Below, piece by piece: positions 43,277 through 52,470 of a stretch of DNA of 64,000 nucleotides; positions within the stretch are counted from its first letter, which is position 1, and each line of letters starts with the position of its first letter. Under the pieces are notes generated by a model. That model ran no database searches, was not told where the DNA came from, and was given only the letters and a program-made list of their open reading frames with translations. The stretch is from Stieleria maiorica (GTDB lineage Bacteria; Planctomycetota; Planctomycetia; Pirellulales; Pirellulaceae). The stretch spans positions 3,158,443-3,222,442 of the forward strand of contig NZ_CP036264.1 of assembly GCF_008035925.1 (NCBI RefSeq). Direction: 5' to 3'. The translations under genes were made by a program, and so were the position numbers.

Positions 43277-45283
43277 CTACGGGCCGATATGGTAACGGTG
43301 GCACTGGGTGCAGGCGTCGCCGGCGGCTTGGGCGTGGTGGCAGCCCGCGCAGGATTGTCGCGGCAGTGGTTGGAAGTCCGTGCCCGCGAAGACGACGTGT
43401 TGGTCTGGGAGAGCGTTTTGATTTCGGACCTGATGGCAATGCGTGCAATCGGCCAGTGCCGCGACATTCAGATGCGCGCGGTGTGAGAACTTCGTGAACT
43501 CTCCGCGTCTGCCGACCAGATTGGATGCGTTCCAGGCCGCCGGAATCGCCGTCGCCCCGGAATGGCAGGACACGCAGGCGACCACAAACGGCATGTCAAA
43601 GAACCGCTGTTTCAGCGGGTCATGATCGGCCAGCTGCGCAAACGTCTCGATCATGCCGACCATCACCGGGTCGGCGTGTCCATGCCCCCGATAGCTGACG
43701 GCAAAACGTTGGTCATCGCGATACCATCCGCCCCGCTGCACCAAGTCCGCGGCGTTGGTCGGCGTGGCCCGGGGCGACGGATCGACGACTGGAACAGCCA
43801 GTGGATCCTCAGCCAGTGGATCCTCAGCCAGTGGATCTCCCAACAACAACTCGTCCTCGTTGGAATCTCCCAGCAAATCCAAACCCAGCAGGTCTTCATC
43901 GTCGGCCAGGACCAAACGAACCCTCGATCGCGGTCGTGCCAGCGACGCGCTCGGTATCCCTCTGGGGTTCGGCTGCGAAAACCAGCTGCGTCCGGCCGAT
44001 TCGATCAATTGAGGCGGCAACGAACGCAGCACCGCATCGAACGGCCCCGGTGAAATCCCCAGGTTCAACAACCGCTGTCGCATCACGGACTGACCGCTAC
44101 GGCCGACTTGATCGATCAATGCTTGATACCCCAGTGCCAAACGGTTCAGTCGATCTGCCGTTTGATCGGCGTCGCCCTCCAGGCGACTGACATCAGCCGC
44201 CGGAATCGCATGCACGGCACCGCTGACCGCCTCATCGGCACGCAGCATCAACTCTGCCAGCGGCGAGATCACACCGTCGGGATACCCGCTCGCCGCGTCT
44301 GGCCAGCCCTCCACGCCCGTCAACGCGTCGCCCGGCAGCGTTGGCAGCGATAGGAAATCGATCCCCTTGCCGGCCAGCACGTTCATCGCGTCGTCATGAC
44401 ACCCCCGGCAGCTGTCTTCATAGCTTGCCACGCGAGCCAGTTCGCCGCGGGCTGCCGCTGGTTCACCACGTTTCTGGGCGACGTCGGGATGACACGTGGC
44501 GCAGTCGAACTTCTTTGCACCTGACTTCCACGCGGGAAAGTGGGTTTGTTGATGGGTGGCGTGGTTAAAGGCGATTGTTCCGCCGCGACCATACGGCCAC
44601 TTGGACCAATCCGGGTGCGAATCGGGAAACGCCCCGAACCGTTTGCTGTGACAGGTTTGGCATTGGGTGTTGGAGAGCGCCAGCAGGTCCGCGTCGGCGC
44701 CGTGGTGTTCTTTGTGGCAGGTCCCGCATGCGACATCGTTTTGGTCGACGGCGGCATCGGGAATGAATCGTTGCAACAACCCGCTGTCATCGGCCCCCGA
44801 ACGCTTCGACGCCAACCGAATCGTCTCGGTCATTTGATCCCGGACCGACAGCGGCAGATTGTGCGCCGCATAGGCCAGATTCGGAGCGATCGTGCGGTGA
44901 TGGCAATCCATACACAGGTCCGATTGCGTGACACCGGCATGGGCGTCGCGTGCGGAACCAAACCACGCCCAGGGCGACACCTCGGCTTGATGGTGGCAGG
45001 CGGCGCAGGCATCGGTGGATACATCGCCGGAGAGAATTTGGGCGTGCGGCGTCGACAGTTCACCGGGTTTCAGGAGCGCGGCGCGGGGCACAAAACTCAT
45101 TGTCAACAGCGTGCCCGCCGCGACGGTGCCCCCAAAGATGGCGGTCCAACGGCGACGCCGTCCAGTCCAGGTACGAACACGCGTGCCGCGATCCGATCCG
45201 TCGGCGGCGACGGCCGGCATCCACGAATCGCCCGGGCGATCATCTCGGGGGGGCAGTCCGATTTCCAGATTGTCTCGTCGCAT
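43277..45283 (-). CDS. decaheme c-type cytochrome
   Basis: 668 aa. A cytosolic N-terminus (rich in R) precedes one signal-anchor helix (about 48-65, FGGTVAAGTLLTMSFVP). Ten CxxCH heme motifs: CAACHH, CMDCHH, CGTCHKEHH, CQTCHS, CATCHP, CRGCHD in the first half, then CVSCHS, CTHCHQ, CAGCHH, CTQCHR at the end, separated by a heme-free region (about 300-530) with an acidic linker and a five-residue repeat (AEDPL). Periplasmic electron carrier. Third gene of the operon after the Fe-S and membrane b-type genes, so it should accept electrons from them or pass them on. Confidence 0.93.
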   Translation of the reverse strand: MRRDNLEIGLPPRDDRPGDSWMPAVAADGSDRGTRVRTWTGRRRRWTAIFGGTVAAGTLLTMSFVPRAALLKPGELSTPHAQILSGDVSTDACAACHHQAEVSPWAWFGSARDAHAGVTQSDLCMDCHHRTIAPNLAYAAHNLPLSVRDQMTETIRLASKRSGADDSGLLQRFIPDAAVDQNDVACGTCHKEHHGADADLLALSNTQCQTCHSKRFGAFPDSHPDWSKWPYGRGGTIAFNHATHQQTHFPAWKSGAKKFDCATCHPDVAQKRGEPAAARGELARVASYEDSCRGCHDDAMNVLAGKGIDFLSLPTLPGDALTGVEGWPDAASGYPDGVISPLAELMLRADEAVSGAVHAIPAADVSRLEGDADQTADRLNRLALGYQALIDQVGRSGQSVMRQRLLNLGISPGPFDAVLRSLPPQLIESAGRSWFSQPNPRGIPSASLARPRSRVRLVLADDEDLLGLDLLGDSNEDELLLGDPLAEDPLAEDPLAVPVVDPSPRATPTNAADLVQRGGWYRDDQRFAVSYRGHGHADPVMVGMIETFAQLADHDPLKQRFFDMPFVVACVSCHSGATAIPAAWNASNLVGRRGEFTKFSHRAHLNVAALADCTHCHQVRNQNALPDQHVVFAGTDFQPLPRQSCAGCHHAQAAGDACTQCHRYHIGP

Positions 45284-45304
45284 GGATTCGTTTCAGTTCC
45301 GTTC

Positions 45305-46183
45305 TCAACCGATGTATTGCAGCACGGCCAGCATGTGGACCAACGCAACAGCCAACAGCACCAGCGACAAAAGTGAATGAAAGACGACCCAACAACGCAG
45401 ACGCAACTGCAGCGCGAATTGGTAATCCAAATCGTCACGACGTCTGACCAGCGCCGCGAGTTGCCCCGCAACGCGTCTGCCTTCGTCTTCCAGGTAGCGA
45501 TCCAGTTCCTTCAAATCGCCCAGCAGTTGGCGGCGACGATTGCCATTGGGGGCGATCACATAGGCAAGCGACGGACGACTGACAAAGAATGGTGACAAAG
45601 CCTGTTGATAGAACGTCTGCAACACCTGTTGGGCCGACGCTTCGGAGATCTGTTGGCAGGCCTTCTCCGCGGCGGTCGCGATTTGATTGCGCACCCAATC
45701 GATCCGATCAAATCGGTGTTGCCCTTCGACCGCCGTCAATCGTTTCGGCAACGTCCGGCTGGCATAGATCCCATAAAACCCGCTCGCGGTGACCATCAAA
45801 AACACGATCGACAAAAACGACTCCAACATCCCGCCGGCGACGAGCGCGGGCACATGCAGGACATAGATTGCCGTCGTGAAAAGCCCGACGTACAAATGGA
45901 TCTGGGTCCAAGTGCTGACGCTGCCCAAAGGCCAAAACGGCAAGCGACGTCGCACGCCGAGCAACATCAACAGCGCCAGCCCGCTCAGCAATGTGAACCC
46001 GGTGAAAAACGCAGGCCTGCCCAATCGCGACGCTTCCCACCCGGCGATCCCCCAAAAGATCGCGATCACGACCAGGGTCGCCGACAACGCAATCGTTCGG
46101 CGCAATTTCAAACTGGGCCCGTGGGATGGATTCAAGCGTACCGCCCCCGTGACTCGATCCGGTTTCGCCCATCGCGAACGCAA
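45305..46183 (-). CDS. b-type heme-like membrane protein of the electron-transfer operon
   Basis: 292 aa, five transmembrane helices: LVVIAIFWGIAGW, FFTGFTLLSGLALLMLLG, LYVGLFTTAIYVLHVPAL, FLSIVFLMVTASGFYGIY and the C-terminal WVVFHSLLSLVLLAVALVHMLAVL. His residues in HLYVGLFTTAIYVLH and FHSLLSL/VHML are placed to bind b hemes, as in cytochrome b561/ferric-reductase-like proteins. A cytosolic loop of about 100 residues (160-260) is helical. It lies between the Fe-S protein (63 bp) and the decaheme gene (21 bp), as expected for the quinone-linked membrane module. Confidence 0.8.
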   Translation of the reverse strand: MRSRWAKPDRVTGAVRLNPSHGPSLKLRRTIALSATLVVIAIFWGIAGWEASRLGRPAFFTGFTLLSGLALLMLLGVRRRLPFWPLGSVSTWTQIHLYVGLFTTAIYVLHVPALVAGGMLESFLSIVFLMVTASGFYGIYASRTLPKRLTAVEGQHRFDRIDWVRNQIATAAEKACQQISEASAQQVLQTFYQQALSPFFVSRPSLAYVIAPNGNRRRQLLGDLKELDRYLEDEGRRVAGQLAALVRRRDDLDYQFALQLRLRCWVVFHSLLSLVLLAVALVHMLAVLQYIG

Positions 46184-46246
46184 TGAACAGTGACATGAAC
46201 GGTGACATGGACGGTAACATGGACGGTAACATTGCCCCGCATCTGC

Positions 46247-48073
46247 TTACCCCCGCTTTTGAAGCCAATGAGAAAGTGGCGGCGACTGGCTCAGGTCGAT
46301 CCGAACCAGTGCGTCGTGTGGACAGGCCGCGGCGCAGGCCGGCCCCGAGGGTAGCCCGCTGCATTGATCGCATTTGGTCGCTTTGCGAATCGCCTTTCCG
46401 CTCGTCTGGTCGACGTACGGCCGGCCTTTACGGTCGACGACCTCGGCCATCGCGATGTTTTCATACGGACAGGCGGCGGCACAGACGCCGCAGCCGACGC
46501 AGATCGAATCGTGGATCGAAACCACGCCGGTATTTTGATCGCGTGCGATCGCTCCGGTCGGGCAACCGATCATGCACACCGGATCGCTGCAGTGCATGCA
46601 GGCTTGGACGAACTGCAGCCGATCGTGAACGACGCCTTGGCGTACAAATCGGGGGTTGCCGTCATGGACGTCCGCACAGGCCTTCACACAGTCATCACAG
46701 CGCGTGCAGCGATGCAAATCAATCACCATCGCGTCGCGGCCGTTGTTCAATCGATGCTGGACGATGAATTCCAACATGCTGGTCGATTCAAAACTGACAC
46801 CCGTCGCGTGCTGGACATCCTGCGACGGATCCTGTGAAAAACTGCCCGTCGATTCGCTCCGCTGGTCACTGCGATGACGGCGTCGATCCTTGCGTTTTTC
46901 GGTAAAGGAACGTTGCAAGGCCCGGGCCGATTCGGGTAGCTCGGACTTGCGAATATGGGGCAAGACCTCGGTCGCGAAAACTTCGATCGGGATCGAAAGC
47001 GCATCAAGGAAACCGACGGCGTGAAGCGAGTGTTGATAGAGGGCCGCGCTCATCGATTCGGGCCGCATCGCGTTGAAAGCGATCTCGTCGATTCCGAACA
47101 AGTGCCCCTTACCCAGGTAGGCGACCGTCCGGTGCGCCGCACCGTGGCGCACACACATTCGCCCGAACCCGCTGCGCACGACAATCAACTCGGTCGGCAA
47201 CTGCCCCTGGTCGACGACCAGGGGTTCGGAGGCGATTTGATCGGCCGGGTGCAACTTGCGCGTCTTGCGGTAGTCGGCGTTCCATTCCATCCGGCCATAA
47301 GACCGCAGCTCGGTCGCTTGGATCACCCGCTGCATGTTTTCTTCAGGCAAGTACCGTAGCAGGGGGATTTCACGAAGATGAACGGGCAACCAGTGGCGGC
47401 GGTAATGTTGTTCCAGCGTGTCGGCAAAGCGTCGGTCGCGACGCAGGATGCGAAGCCCCTGCCAGCGGATCTCCACCAACGCCGCTTCGGTTTCGGCGAT
47501 CACCGTGGCAGTTCGAGGCGAACGGTACATCGCCGCGACTTCGCCGAACAACTCGCCCGGTCCCAAAGACACGCTTTCGTGCCGTCGCAACACGCCGTCG
47601 ATGTCTTGCAAGAAGATCGCCGGGTGGTCATCAACCTGGCGAATCGATTGTTGCCCGTCGCGACCCGCGTTCAGACTGACTTGCTGCGGCGTCCGGGTTT
47701 CCGGGTGCGGCGATCGTCGCAAGAATCGTGTCAGTGCCTCTCCCCAACCGATCGACCGCGTCGGCTGACGGCCGAGCTGCGTGTCGGTCAACGAATCGAC
47801 CAGCACGCGGACGTTTCCGGTGATCACCAGGAAAGCACTGTTCCCATAGTCACCTTCGCGCACGATCACTTCACCGGGCTCGACGCGGCGAAGACGACAA
47901 TCGTGACGCAAGATCCCCGTCAGCGGTGTCGCTTTGGGGAACGCCGACTGGTCCATTTGGTTGAACGGGCCCCGAGTGCGCAGCCAGGCAACGTCGGCAT
48001 CGGTCATTGATGCGTCAAGCGGTTCGTCCCATCGGCTGGGACGTTGCACGGGAATCGTCTCGGTGGAATCCAT
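46247..48073 (-). CDS. cyclic-nucleotide-domain protein fused to a 4x[4Fe-4S] ferredoxin
   Basis: 608 aa from MDSTETIPVQRP (48073; a TTG at 48097 is in frame). Two cNMP-binding-like domains: first about 45-190 (VEPGEVIVREGDYGNSAFLV, then GELFGEVAAMYRSPRTATVI, close to the phosphate-binding cassette), second about 240-345 (degenerate). The C-terminal 150 residues hold four Cys clusters: CTRCDDCVKAC, CMHCSDPVCMIGC, CVGCGVCAAAC and CDQC-x7-CAAAC, i.e. 16 Cys, as in NrfC/HybA-type electron-transfer subunits. No signal or Tat motif, so it acts on the cytosolic face. First gene of the operon. Confidence 0.9.
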   Translation of the reverse strand: MDSTETIPVQRPSRWDEPLDASMTDADVAWLRTRGPFNQMDQSAFPKATPLTGILRHDCRLRRVEPGEVIVREGDYGNSAFLVITGNVRVLVDSLTDTQLGRQPTRSIGWGEALTRFLRRSPHPETRTPQQVSLNAGRDGQQSIRQVDDHPAIFLQDIDGVLRRHESVSLGPGELFGEVAAMYRSPRTATVIAETEAALVEIRWQGLRILRRDRRFADTLEQHYRRHWLPVHLREIPLLRYLPEENMQRVIQATELRSYGRMEWNADYRKTRKLHPADQIASEPLVVDQGQLPTELIVVRSGFGRMCVRHGAAHRTVAYLGKGHLFGIDEIAFNAMRPESMSAALYQHSLHAVGFLDALSIPIEVFATEVLPHIRKSELPESARALQRSFTEKRKDRRRHRSDQRSESTGSFSQDPSQDVQHATGVSFESTSMLEFIVQHRLNNGRDAMVIDLHRCTRCDDCVKACADVHDGNPRFVRQGVVHDRLQFVQACMHCSDPVCMIGCPTGAIARDQNTGVVSIHDSICVGCGVCAAACPYENIAMAEVVDRKGRPYVDQTSGKAIRKATKCDQCSGLPSGPACAAACPHDALVRIDLSQSPPLSHWLQKRG

Positions 48074-48296
48074 CGACCATTCGATAGCCACTGGCAAAAC
48101 TCAAGGTCAAGCGCAATCAGGGGCATCGCGATGGCTGGGGGGGGCTGGGTAGCCTGGAGGGAGCCGTTTCGACGTCCTTTTCGGGCGGTCGTCCGCCGGA
48201 CCAGCCTCGGCGATTTCGCGCCCCTGCGACGCAGGTCGAGCGGAATCCGCCTATTAACCTCCCTGGAAGGGAGGGTCGAGCGCAGCGAGGGGCATA

Positions 48297-48506
48297 GGCA
48301 TCAAGTTAAGGCGGGAAACTATCGAACACGCGACGTCCCCCTCCCTTCCAGTGCGTTGGTGTCTACACAAATCGGTCCGCACTTTAGAGCATGACTCCCC
48401 TCTCCCCCACAAAGCCGGGGGAGAAGGGAGCCATTGTACGTTGTGTTGATTGTACGTTGTGTTGACATCAATGCTTCCTACGTGGGTTTCGTCTTAACTT
48501 GATGCC
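48297..48506. repeat. 210-bp region bounded by a perfect 14-bp inverted repeat
   Basis: GGCATCAAGTTAAG (48297-48310) and CTTAACTTGATGCC (48493-48506) are perfect inverted repeats. Inside are two tandem 16-bp units ATTGTACGTTGTGTTG (48433-48464). Similar GTCGAGCGCAGCGAGGGG motifs flank both ends. No gene is seen between 48074 and 48715; the region may be a MITE-like insertion. Confidence 0.7.
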
Positions 48507-48631
48507 ATGGGGTCGAGCATAGCGAGGGGAGGGGCGAACGGTGAGTCGCGGGTTTCAACGCCGCGTTCGGACGTCACCCTGTGGCGACAAACGAGCGGGG
48601 CCATTCGCGTTATACTGGGACGGCGTGTCCT

Positions 48632-48655
48632 GCCGAAAGTCTTGGCGACTTCCGC
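48632..48655. repeat. single arm of the 24-bp dispersed palindrome
   Basis: The 24 bases match the right arm of the element at 3591-3661 at 21 of 24 positions (GCCGAAAGTCTTGGCG then ACTTCCGC). It lies upstream of the ATPase gene start. Confidence 0.55.
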
Positions 48656-48715
48656 TACGATACCACCAGGGGCTCGGTGATTCGTTGTTCCCGAAGACGA
48701 TCGAGAGAGCGTTCC

Positions 48716-49414
48716 TTGAAGCCATCGTTTGAATTCCAGCCCACGAATCCCTTTTCGACGTCGTTCGTTGCGCCCTCACAGGTGGTGTATCGGTTTTCGC
48801 ACGGCAGCAACGCGACCAATCCGCACAACGTGGACATGCAATTGGAATCGTTGTTGGCAAAATTGCGGACGACGCGACGCGCGCTGATCGTCGGGCCTCA
48901 CGGCACCGGCAAGTCGACGCTGCTGCACACGTTTCTGCCCAAGCTGCAGCGGAGTTACCCGCAGGTCGCGTTTCATCAGCTCAGCAACGACCCTTCGATG
49001 GGGTTGCGCAAGCGTTTGGCGGAGCGGTTTCGTGCCGGCAAACGGGTCCGCGACGGACTGGCAGAACTTCCCCAGGACGGACTGTTGGTGGTCGACGGAT
49101 GGGAACAAATGACCCATGTTTCCCGGTTGCGTGTCGCCCGGTCGGCCGCCAATCGCAAGCTGACGCTGCTGACCACCGCACACTATCGGATGCCCGGATG
49201 GACCGTGTTGCACGAGACGCGTTCGAATCCCAAACTGATCCGATCCTTGGCCGACGACCTGCTTTCGGATTCACCGTACGAACTTCGCAAGATGATCGAC
49301 GGTCATCTAAAGGACCGACGGCTCACTGCGGCCACCAATGTGAGAGAGCTGTGGTTCGAGATGTATGATCTGGTCGAAGACGCCCATGCCCATGAAGTGA
49401 AGTTTCACGGGTGA
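48716..49414 (+). CDS. P-loop ATPase of unknown role
   Basis: 232 aa from TTG 48716 (LKPSFEFQPTNP) with GAGAG upstream; a longer frame from 48581 includes repeat sequence. Walker A LIVGPHGTGKSTLLH (about 62-75), Walker B DGLLVVDGWEQ (about 120). The C-terminal helix NVRELWFEMYDLVEDAHAHE looks regulatory. It resembles small ABC/AAA-like ATPases found in planctomycetes; no permease is encoded nearby. The next gene, 80 bp on, is probably in the same transcript. Confidence 0.7.
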   Translation: MKPSFEFQPTNPFSTSFVAPSQVVYRFSHGSNATNPHNVDMQLESLLAKLRTTRRALIVGPHGTGKSTLLHTFLPKLQRSYPQVAFHQLSNDPSMGLRKRLAERFRAGKRVRDGLAELPQDGLLVVDGWEQMTHVSRLRVARSAANRKLTLLTTAHYRMPGWTVLHETRSNPKLIRSLADDLLSDSPYELRKMIDGHLKDRRLTAATNVRELWFEMYDLVEDAHAHEVKFHG

Positions 49415-49494
49415 CGTGACGGTGGTCTCGTTCAGCTCCCTTCGCGCACCTACCGACCCATTTCCCCCCACCTTCACACCCACGATCCACACCG

Positions 49495-50097
49495 ATGCGA
49501 TTGCCTGTCATCCTTGTTCAAAACCCGCCGGCTTCGGCAGCCAGTCTGGCGGAGTCCTTGGTCGGCAACCTGATCGGCCGCGCGGGCTTGGATTTGACGC
49601 TGGTCGATCGATTCGACGCGCTGGCCGCCGACTCGACCGACCGAATGACCCTGGACGGGATCACCGTCCCTTCGGCAGTCCTCGACTGGAGGTCGGAAGA
49701 AGAGATCGTTGCGTCGCTGGCGGCCATCGATTTCCATGGCTCGCGGTGCCCGCATCAACTGGACCCGGACGGACAGGCCACACCCGGCACATCCCCGCGG
49801 CGGCTGTTCCTGTTCGATTTGACCAAGCACAAAGACGTCGAAGCGATCATCGCCGAACTCGATCGTTTGCGGGCGTCATTGAGTGTCCGAACGGTCTCGC
49901 TGGGTTCGCCGGGCGGTGGCAACCCGATAACGGCCAAGCGGACCACGGCCGATCGCCCCGATCAAGCCGCCGCGGTCAAACCATCGCCACCGGTGGCGTC
50001 CCCGCCTCAACCAGCCGAGCCCGCATCAACCGCCGCGCCGCGATCGGATCAGCATCTGGATAGCCTGATCGACCAACTGGATCAGTTGGATGTGTGA
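49495..50097 (+). CDS. hypothetical protein with Pro/Ala-rich tail
   Basis: 200 aa. The first 130 residues form an alpha/beta-looking domain (MRLPVILVQNPPASAASLAE, DWRSEEEIVASLAAIDFHG, RLFLFDLTKHKDVEAIIAEL). The tail is Pro/Ala/Ser-rich, ending in an amphipathic helix (HLDSLIDQLDQLDV). No family recognised. Likely cotranscribed with the upstream ATPase. Confidence 0.6.
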   Translation: MRLPVILVQNPPASAASLAESLVGNLIGRAGLDLTLVDRFDALAADSTDRMTLDGITVPSAVLDWRSEEEIVASLAAIDFHGSRCPHQLDPDGQATPGTSPRRLFLFDLTKHKDVEAIIAELDRLRASLSVRTVSLGSPGGGNPITAKRTTADRPDQAAAVKPSPPVASPPQPAEPASTAAPRSDQHLDSLIDQLDQLDV

Positions 50098-50259
50098 ACG
50101 ACCCGCGTTTCAGGCTGGGATTGCCCAACAGTTTACCTGGGGTTACGCCCGGATGCGCTGAGGCGATCCGGTCCCATCCCAGGCCAAGTTGTGGATCACC
50201 GTTGGCGAACCCGTCCGGGAGTGACGGTCACGCTGTGCGTGACGGTTGGCATGCATCGC

Positions 50260-50305
50260 ATCGCCCCTGCGCATCGCCCCTGCGCATCGCCCCTGCGCAG
50301 GGGCA
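50260..50305. repeat. 13-bp tandem repeat ending in a perfect palindrome
   Basis: Three units of CATCGCCCCTGCG (starts 50260, 50273, 50286) end in GCCCCTGCGCAGGGGC (50290-50305), a perfect 16-bp palindrome. It lies in the convergent gap between the hypothetical gene and fusA and may act as a terminator for both. Confidence 0.65.
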
Positions 50306-50333
50306 ATGACATCCATAGCGATGCCCTGCCGGA

Positions 50334-52427
50334 TCAAAACTGGAAACTATGCGCGTCTTCTTCGGGGGCCGCTTGATAGCCCAGCGGTTCCATGCTGCTG
50401 CCGGCCCGGCCTTGGCTGAGACTGCGGACGGCACTGGAGTAACCGAACAGTTCTTTTAGCGGCGCGTGGGCGGTGATCACGGTCATCGCCCCGCGGGTCT
50501 CGGTGGCGGAGATCAACGCGCGTCGCTGTTGCAGGTCGCCGACCAGTTCACCCATGTAATCCTCCGGCGTGGTGACTTCGACCTTCATGATCGGCTCCAG
50601 CAACACCGGTCCGGCTTTTTCGAGCGCTTTGTCAAAGGCGTCGCCGGCGGCAATTCGAAACGCTACTTCTTCGGCCCCTTCTTCGCTGACCTCGGCGTCA
50701 TAGGCTTCCAGCTTGATTCCCGAAAGCGGGAATCCGGCCAGCACACCGCCGCCTTCGGCGCGGTCGCGCAGTTCCTGGATCGCGGCGTGTCGCGGTTCGC
50801 CTTGCAGCAGCGAGTCGGCCGGCAGTCGGTCAAAGACGATCGGCGGTGCCGAGCTGTCCTCCAGCGGTGAAACCCGGACGCTCAAGCGGGCGAACATTTG
50901 CGTCGCGCCCATTTGCCGGTTGCAGACTCCGACCACGTCGGCCGTCCCGCCGATGGTTTCGCGATAGTTCACCCGCGGCTTGTAAAACTTGACGTTCAAG
51001 CCGAAATCGCGGGTCAGCCGGTGCTGGATCACTTCCAAGTGCAATTCGCCCATGCCGCTGATGATCGTTTGCCCCAGTTCTTCGTTGTCGACGGCACGGA
51101 ACGTCGGGTCTTGGCGACGCAGCATCTCCAACGTCTCGTCCAGCTTCTTGCGATCCCCCGTGTTCTCCGGTTCGATCGCCATCGACAACACGGTGTCGGC
51201 AAAGGTGATGCTGGGCAATTCGATTTGGTTCTGGGAATCGCAAAGGGTGTCGCCGGTGATGGCGAATCGCGGGCCGATCACGCAGCAGATGTCGCCGGCG
51301 GCCAGCGATTCGGTTTGCCCGTCACGCTCTTTCTTGGACGCATGGATCTGCCACAACTGGGCGACGTTTTCTTTCTTGTCGCGGTTGGGACAATAAACAC
51401 GAGAGTTTTGCTTCAGTTGTCCGCTGTAAATGCGGATCCAATAGTTGTCGCCGGTCTTGGCCGGCAGGATCTTGAACACCAGCGCGCTGAAGGGCTCGCT
51501 CGGATCCGGTTTACGCGTCAGTTGCTGGTCGGGTTTCTTGGGGTTGAAGCCTTCGACCGGCGGGCGGTCCAGCGGGCTGGGCAAGTAGTGTCCGACGGCC
51601 GTCATCAGCGGCTGGACACCGATCCCGTGCAGTGCCGACCCGCACAGCACCGGCTGGATCGTCTGTTCGATGCATCCCTTTCGCAGTGCTTTGCGAATCA
51701 CATCGACCGGGACCTCCTGGTCCTCCATCACCAACGCCATCGCGTCGTCGTCGATTTCGCACACCGTTTCGACCAGTTGCTCGCGCCACAGCAGGGCGTC
51801 GTCCATCAATTCGTCAGGGACGTCGGTCTCGGTGACCTGCTTGCCTTCGGTCTCGGGGTCGAACTGCAAGAAACGCATCTCGACCAGATCGATCACGCCG
51901 CGGAACGGATTTTTGACGTGCGTGGGTCCCTGGCCGACTGGCAATTCGACCGCGACCGGGCGGCCTCCCAGCCGGGGACCGATGTCATTGAAGACCGAAT
52001 CGAAATCGGCGCCTTCGCGGTCCATCTTGTTGATGAACACGATCCGCGGCACGTTGTAGCGATCCGCTTGTCGCCAAACCGTTTCACTCTGTGCCTCGAC
52101 GCCTTCACGCGCCGAAAAAACGACGACGGCACCGTCCAGAACTCGCAGGCAACGCTCGACTTCGGCCGTAAAGTCGACGTGGCCGGGGGTGTCCAGCAAG
52201 TTGATGTGGTACTTGTCCCAGGTGTACTTCACGCAGGCGCTAAAGATCGTGATCCCGCGCTCCTGTTCTTCGGGATCATCGTCGGTGTCGGTCGTGCCGT
52301 GGTCGACCCGTCCGACGCGGTGTTTGGCACCGCTCAGGTACAGCATGCGTTCGGTGACTGTCGTCTTACCGGCATCGATGTGAGCGATGATTCCAATGTT
52401 GCGCAGTAACGTGATGTCGGCAGACAT
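50334..52427 (-). CDS. fusA: translation elongation factor G
   Basis: 697 aa GTPase promoting tRNA translocation and ribosome recycling. G1 AHIDAGKTT, switch I GTTDTDDDPEEQERGITI, G3 DTPGHVDFT, G4 NKMD, and domain IV/V motifs GMGELHLEVI and APLKELFGYSSAVRSLSQGR are present. Sequence after GITI (FSACVKYTWDKYHINLL) differs from standard EF-G (TSAATTxxW), so this may be one of the diverged EF-G subfamilies known in planctomycetes and spirochaetes. It is the third gene of the str operon, after an intrinsic terminator hairpin (52477-52513). Confidence 0.95.
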   Translation of the reverse strand: MSADITLLRNIGIIAHIDAGKTTVTERMLYLSGAKHRVGRVDHGTTDTDDDPEEQERGITIFSACVKYTWDKYHINLLDTPGHVDFTAEVERCLRVLDGAVVVFSAREGVEAQSETVWRQADRYNVPRIVFINKMDREGADFDSVFNDIGPRLGGRPVAVELPVGQGPTHVKNPFRGVIDLVEMRFLQFDPETEGKQVTETDVPDELMDDALLWREQLVETVCEIDDDAMALVMEDQEVPVDVIRKALRKGCIEQTIQPVLCGSALHGIGVQPLMTAVGHYLPSPLDRPPVEGFNPKKPDQQLTRKPDPSEPFSALVFKILPAKTGDNYWIRIYSGQLKQNSRVYCPNRDKKENVAQLWQIHASKKERDGQTESLAAGDICCVIGPRFAITGDTLCDSQNQIELPSITFADTVLSMAIEPENTGDRKKLDETLEMLRRQDPTFRAVDNEELGQTIISGMGELHLEVIQHRLTRDFGLNVKFYKPRVNYRETIGGTADVVGVCNRQMGATQMFARLSVRVSPLEDSSAPPIVFDRLPADSLLQGEPRHAAIQELRDRAEGGGVLAGFPLSGIKLEAYDAEVSEEGAEEVAFRIAAGDAFDKALEKAGPVLLEPIMKVEVTTPEDYMGELVGDLQQRRALISATETRGAMTVITAHAPLKELFGYSSAVRSLSQGRAGSSMEPLGYQAAPEEDAHSFQF

Positions 52428-52470
52428 GATTGATCAGTGGGTGGAGAAAGAGCAGGGGGCGAGCGCTAGG

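Noticed and set aside
50898..52409. 503-aa plus-strand frame antisense to fusA
   Set aside because: Shadow of EF-G, whose GTPase motifs on the minus strand are unambiguous.
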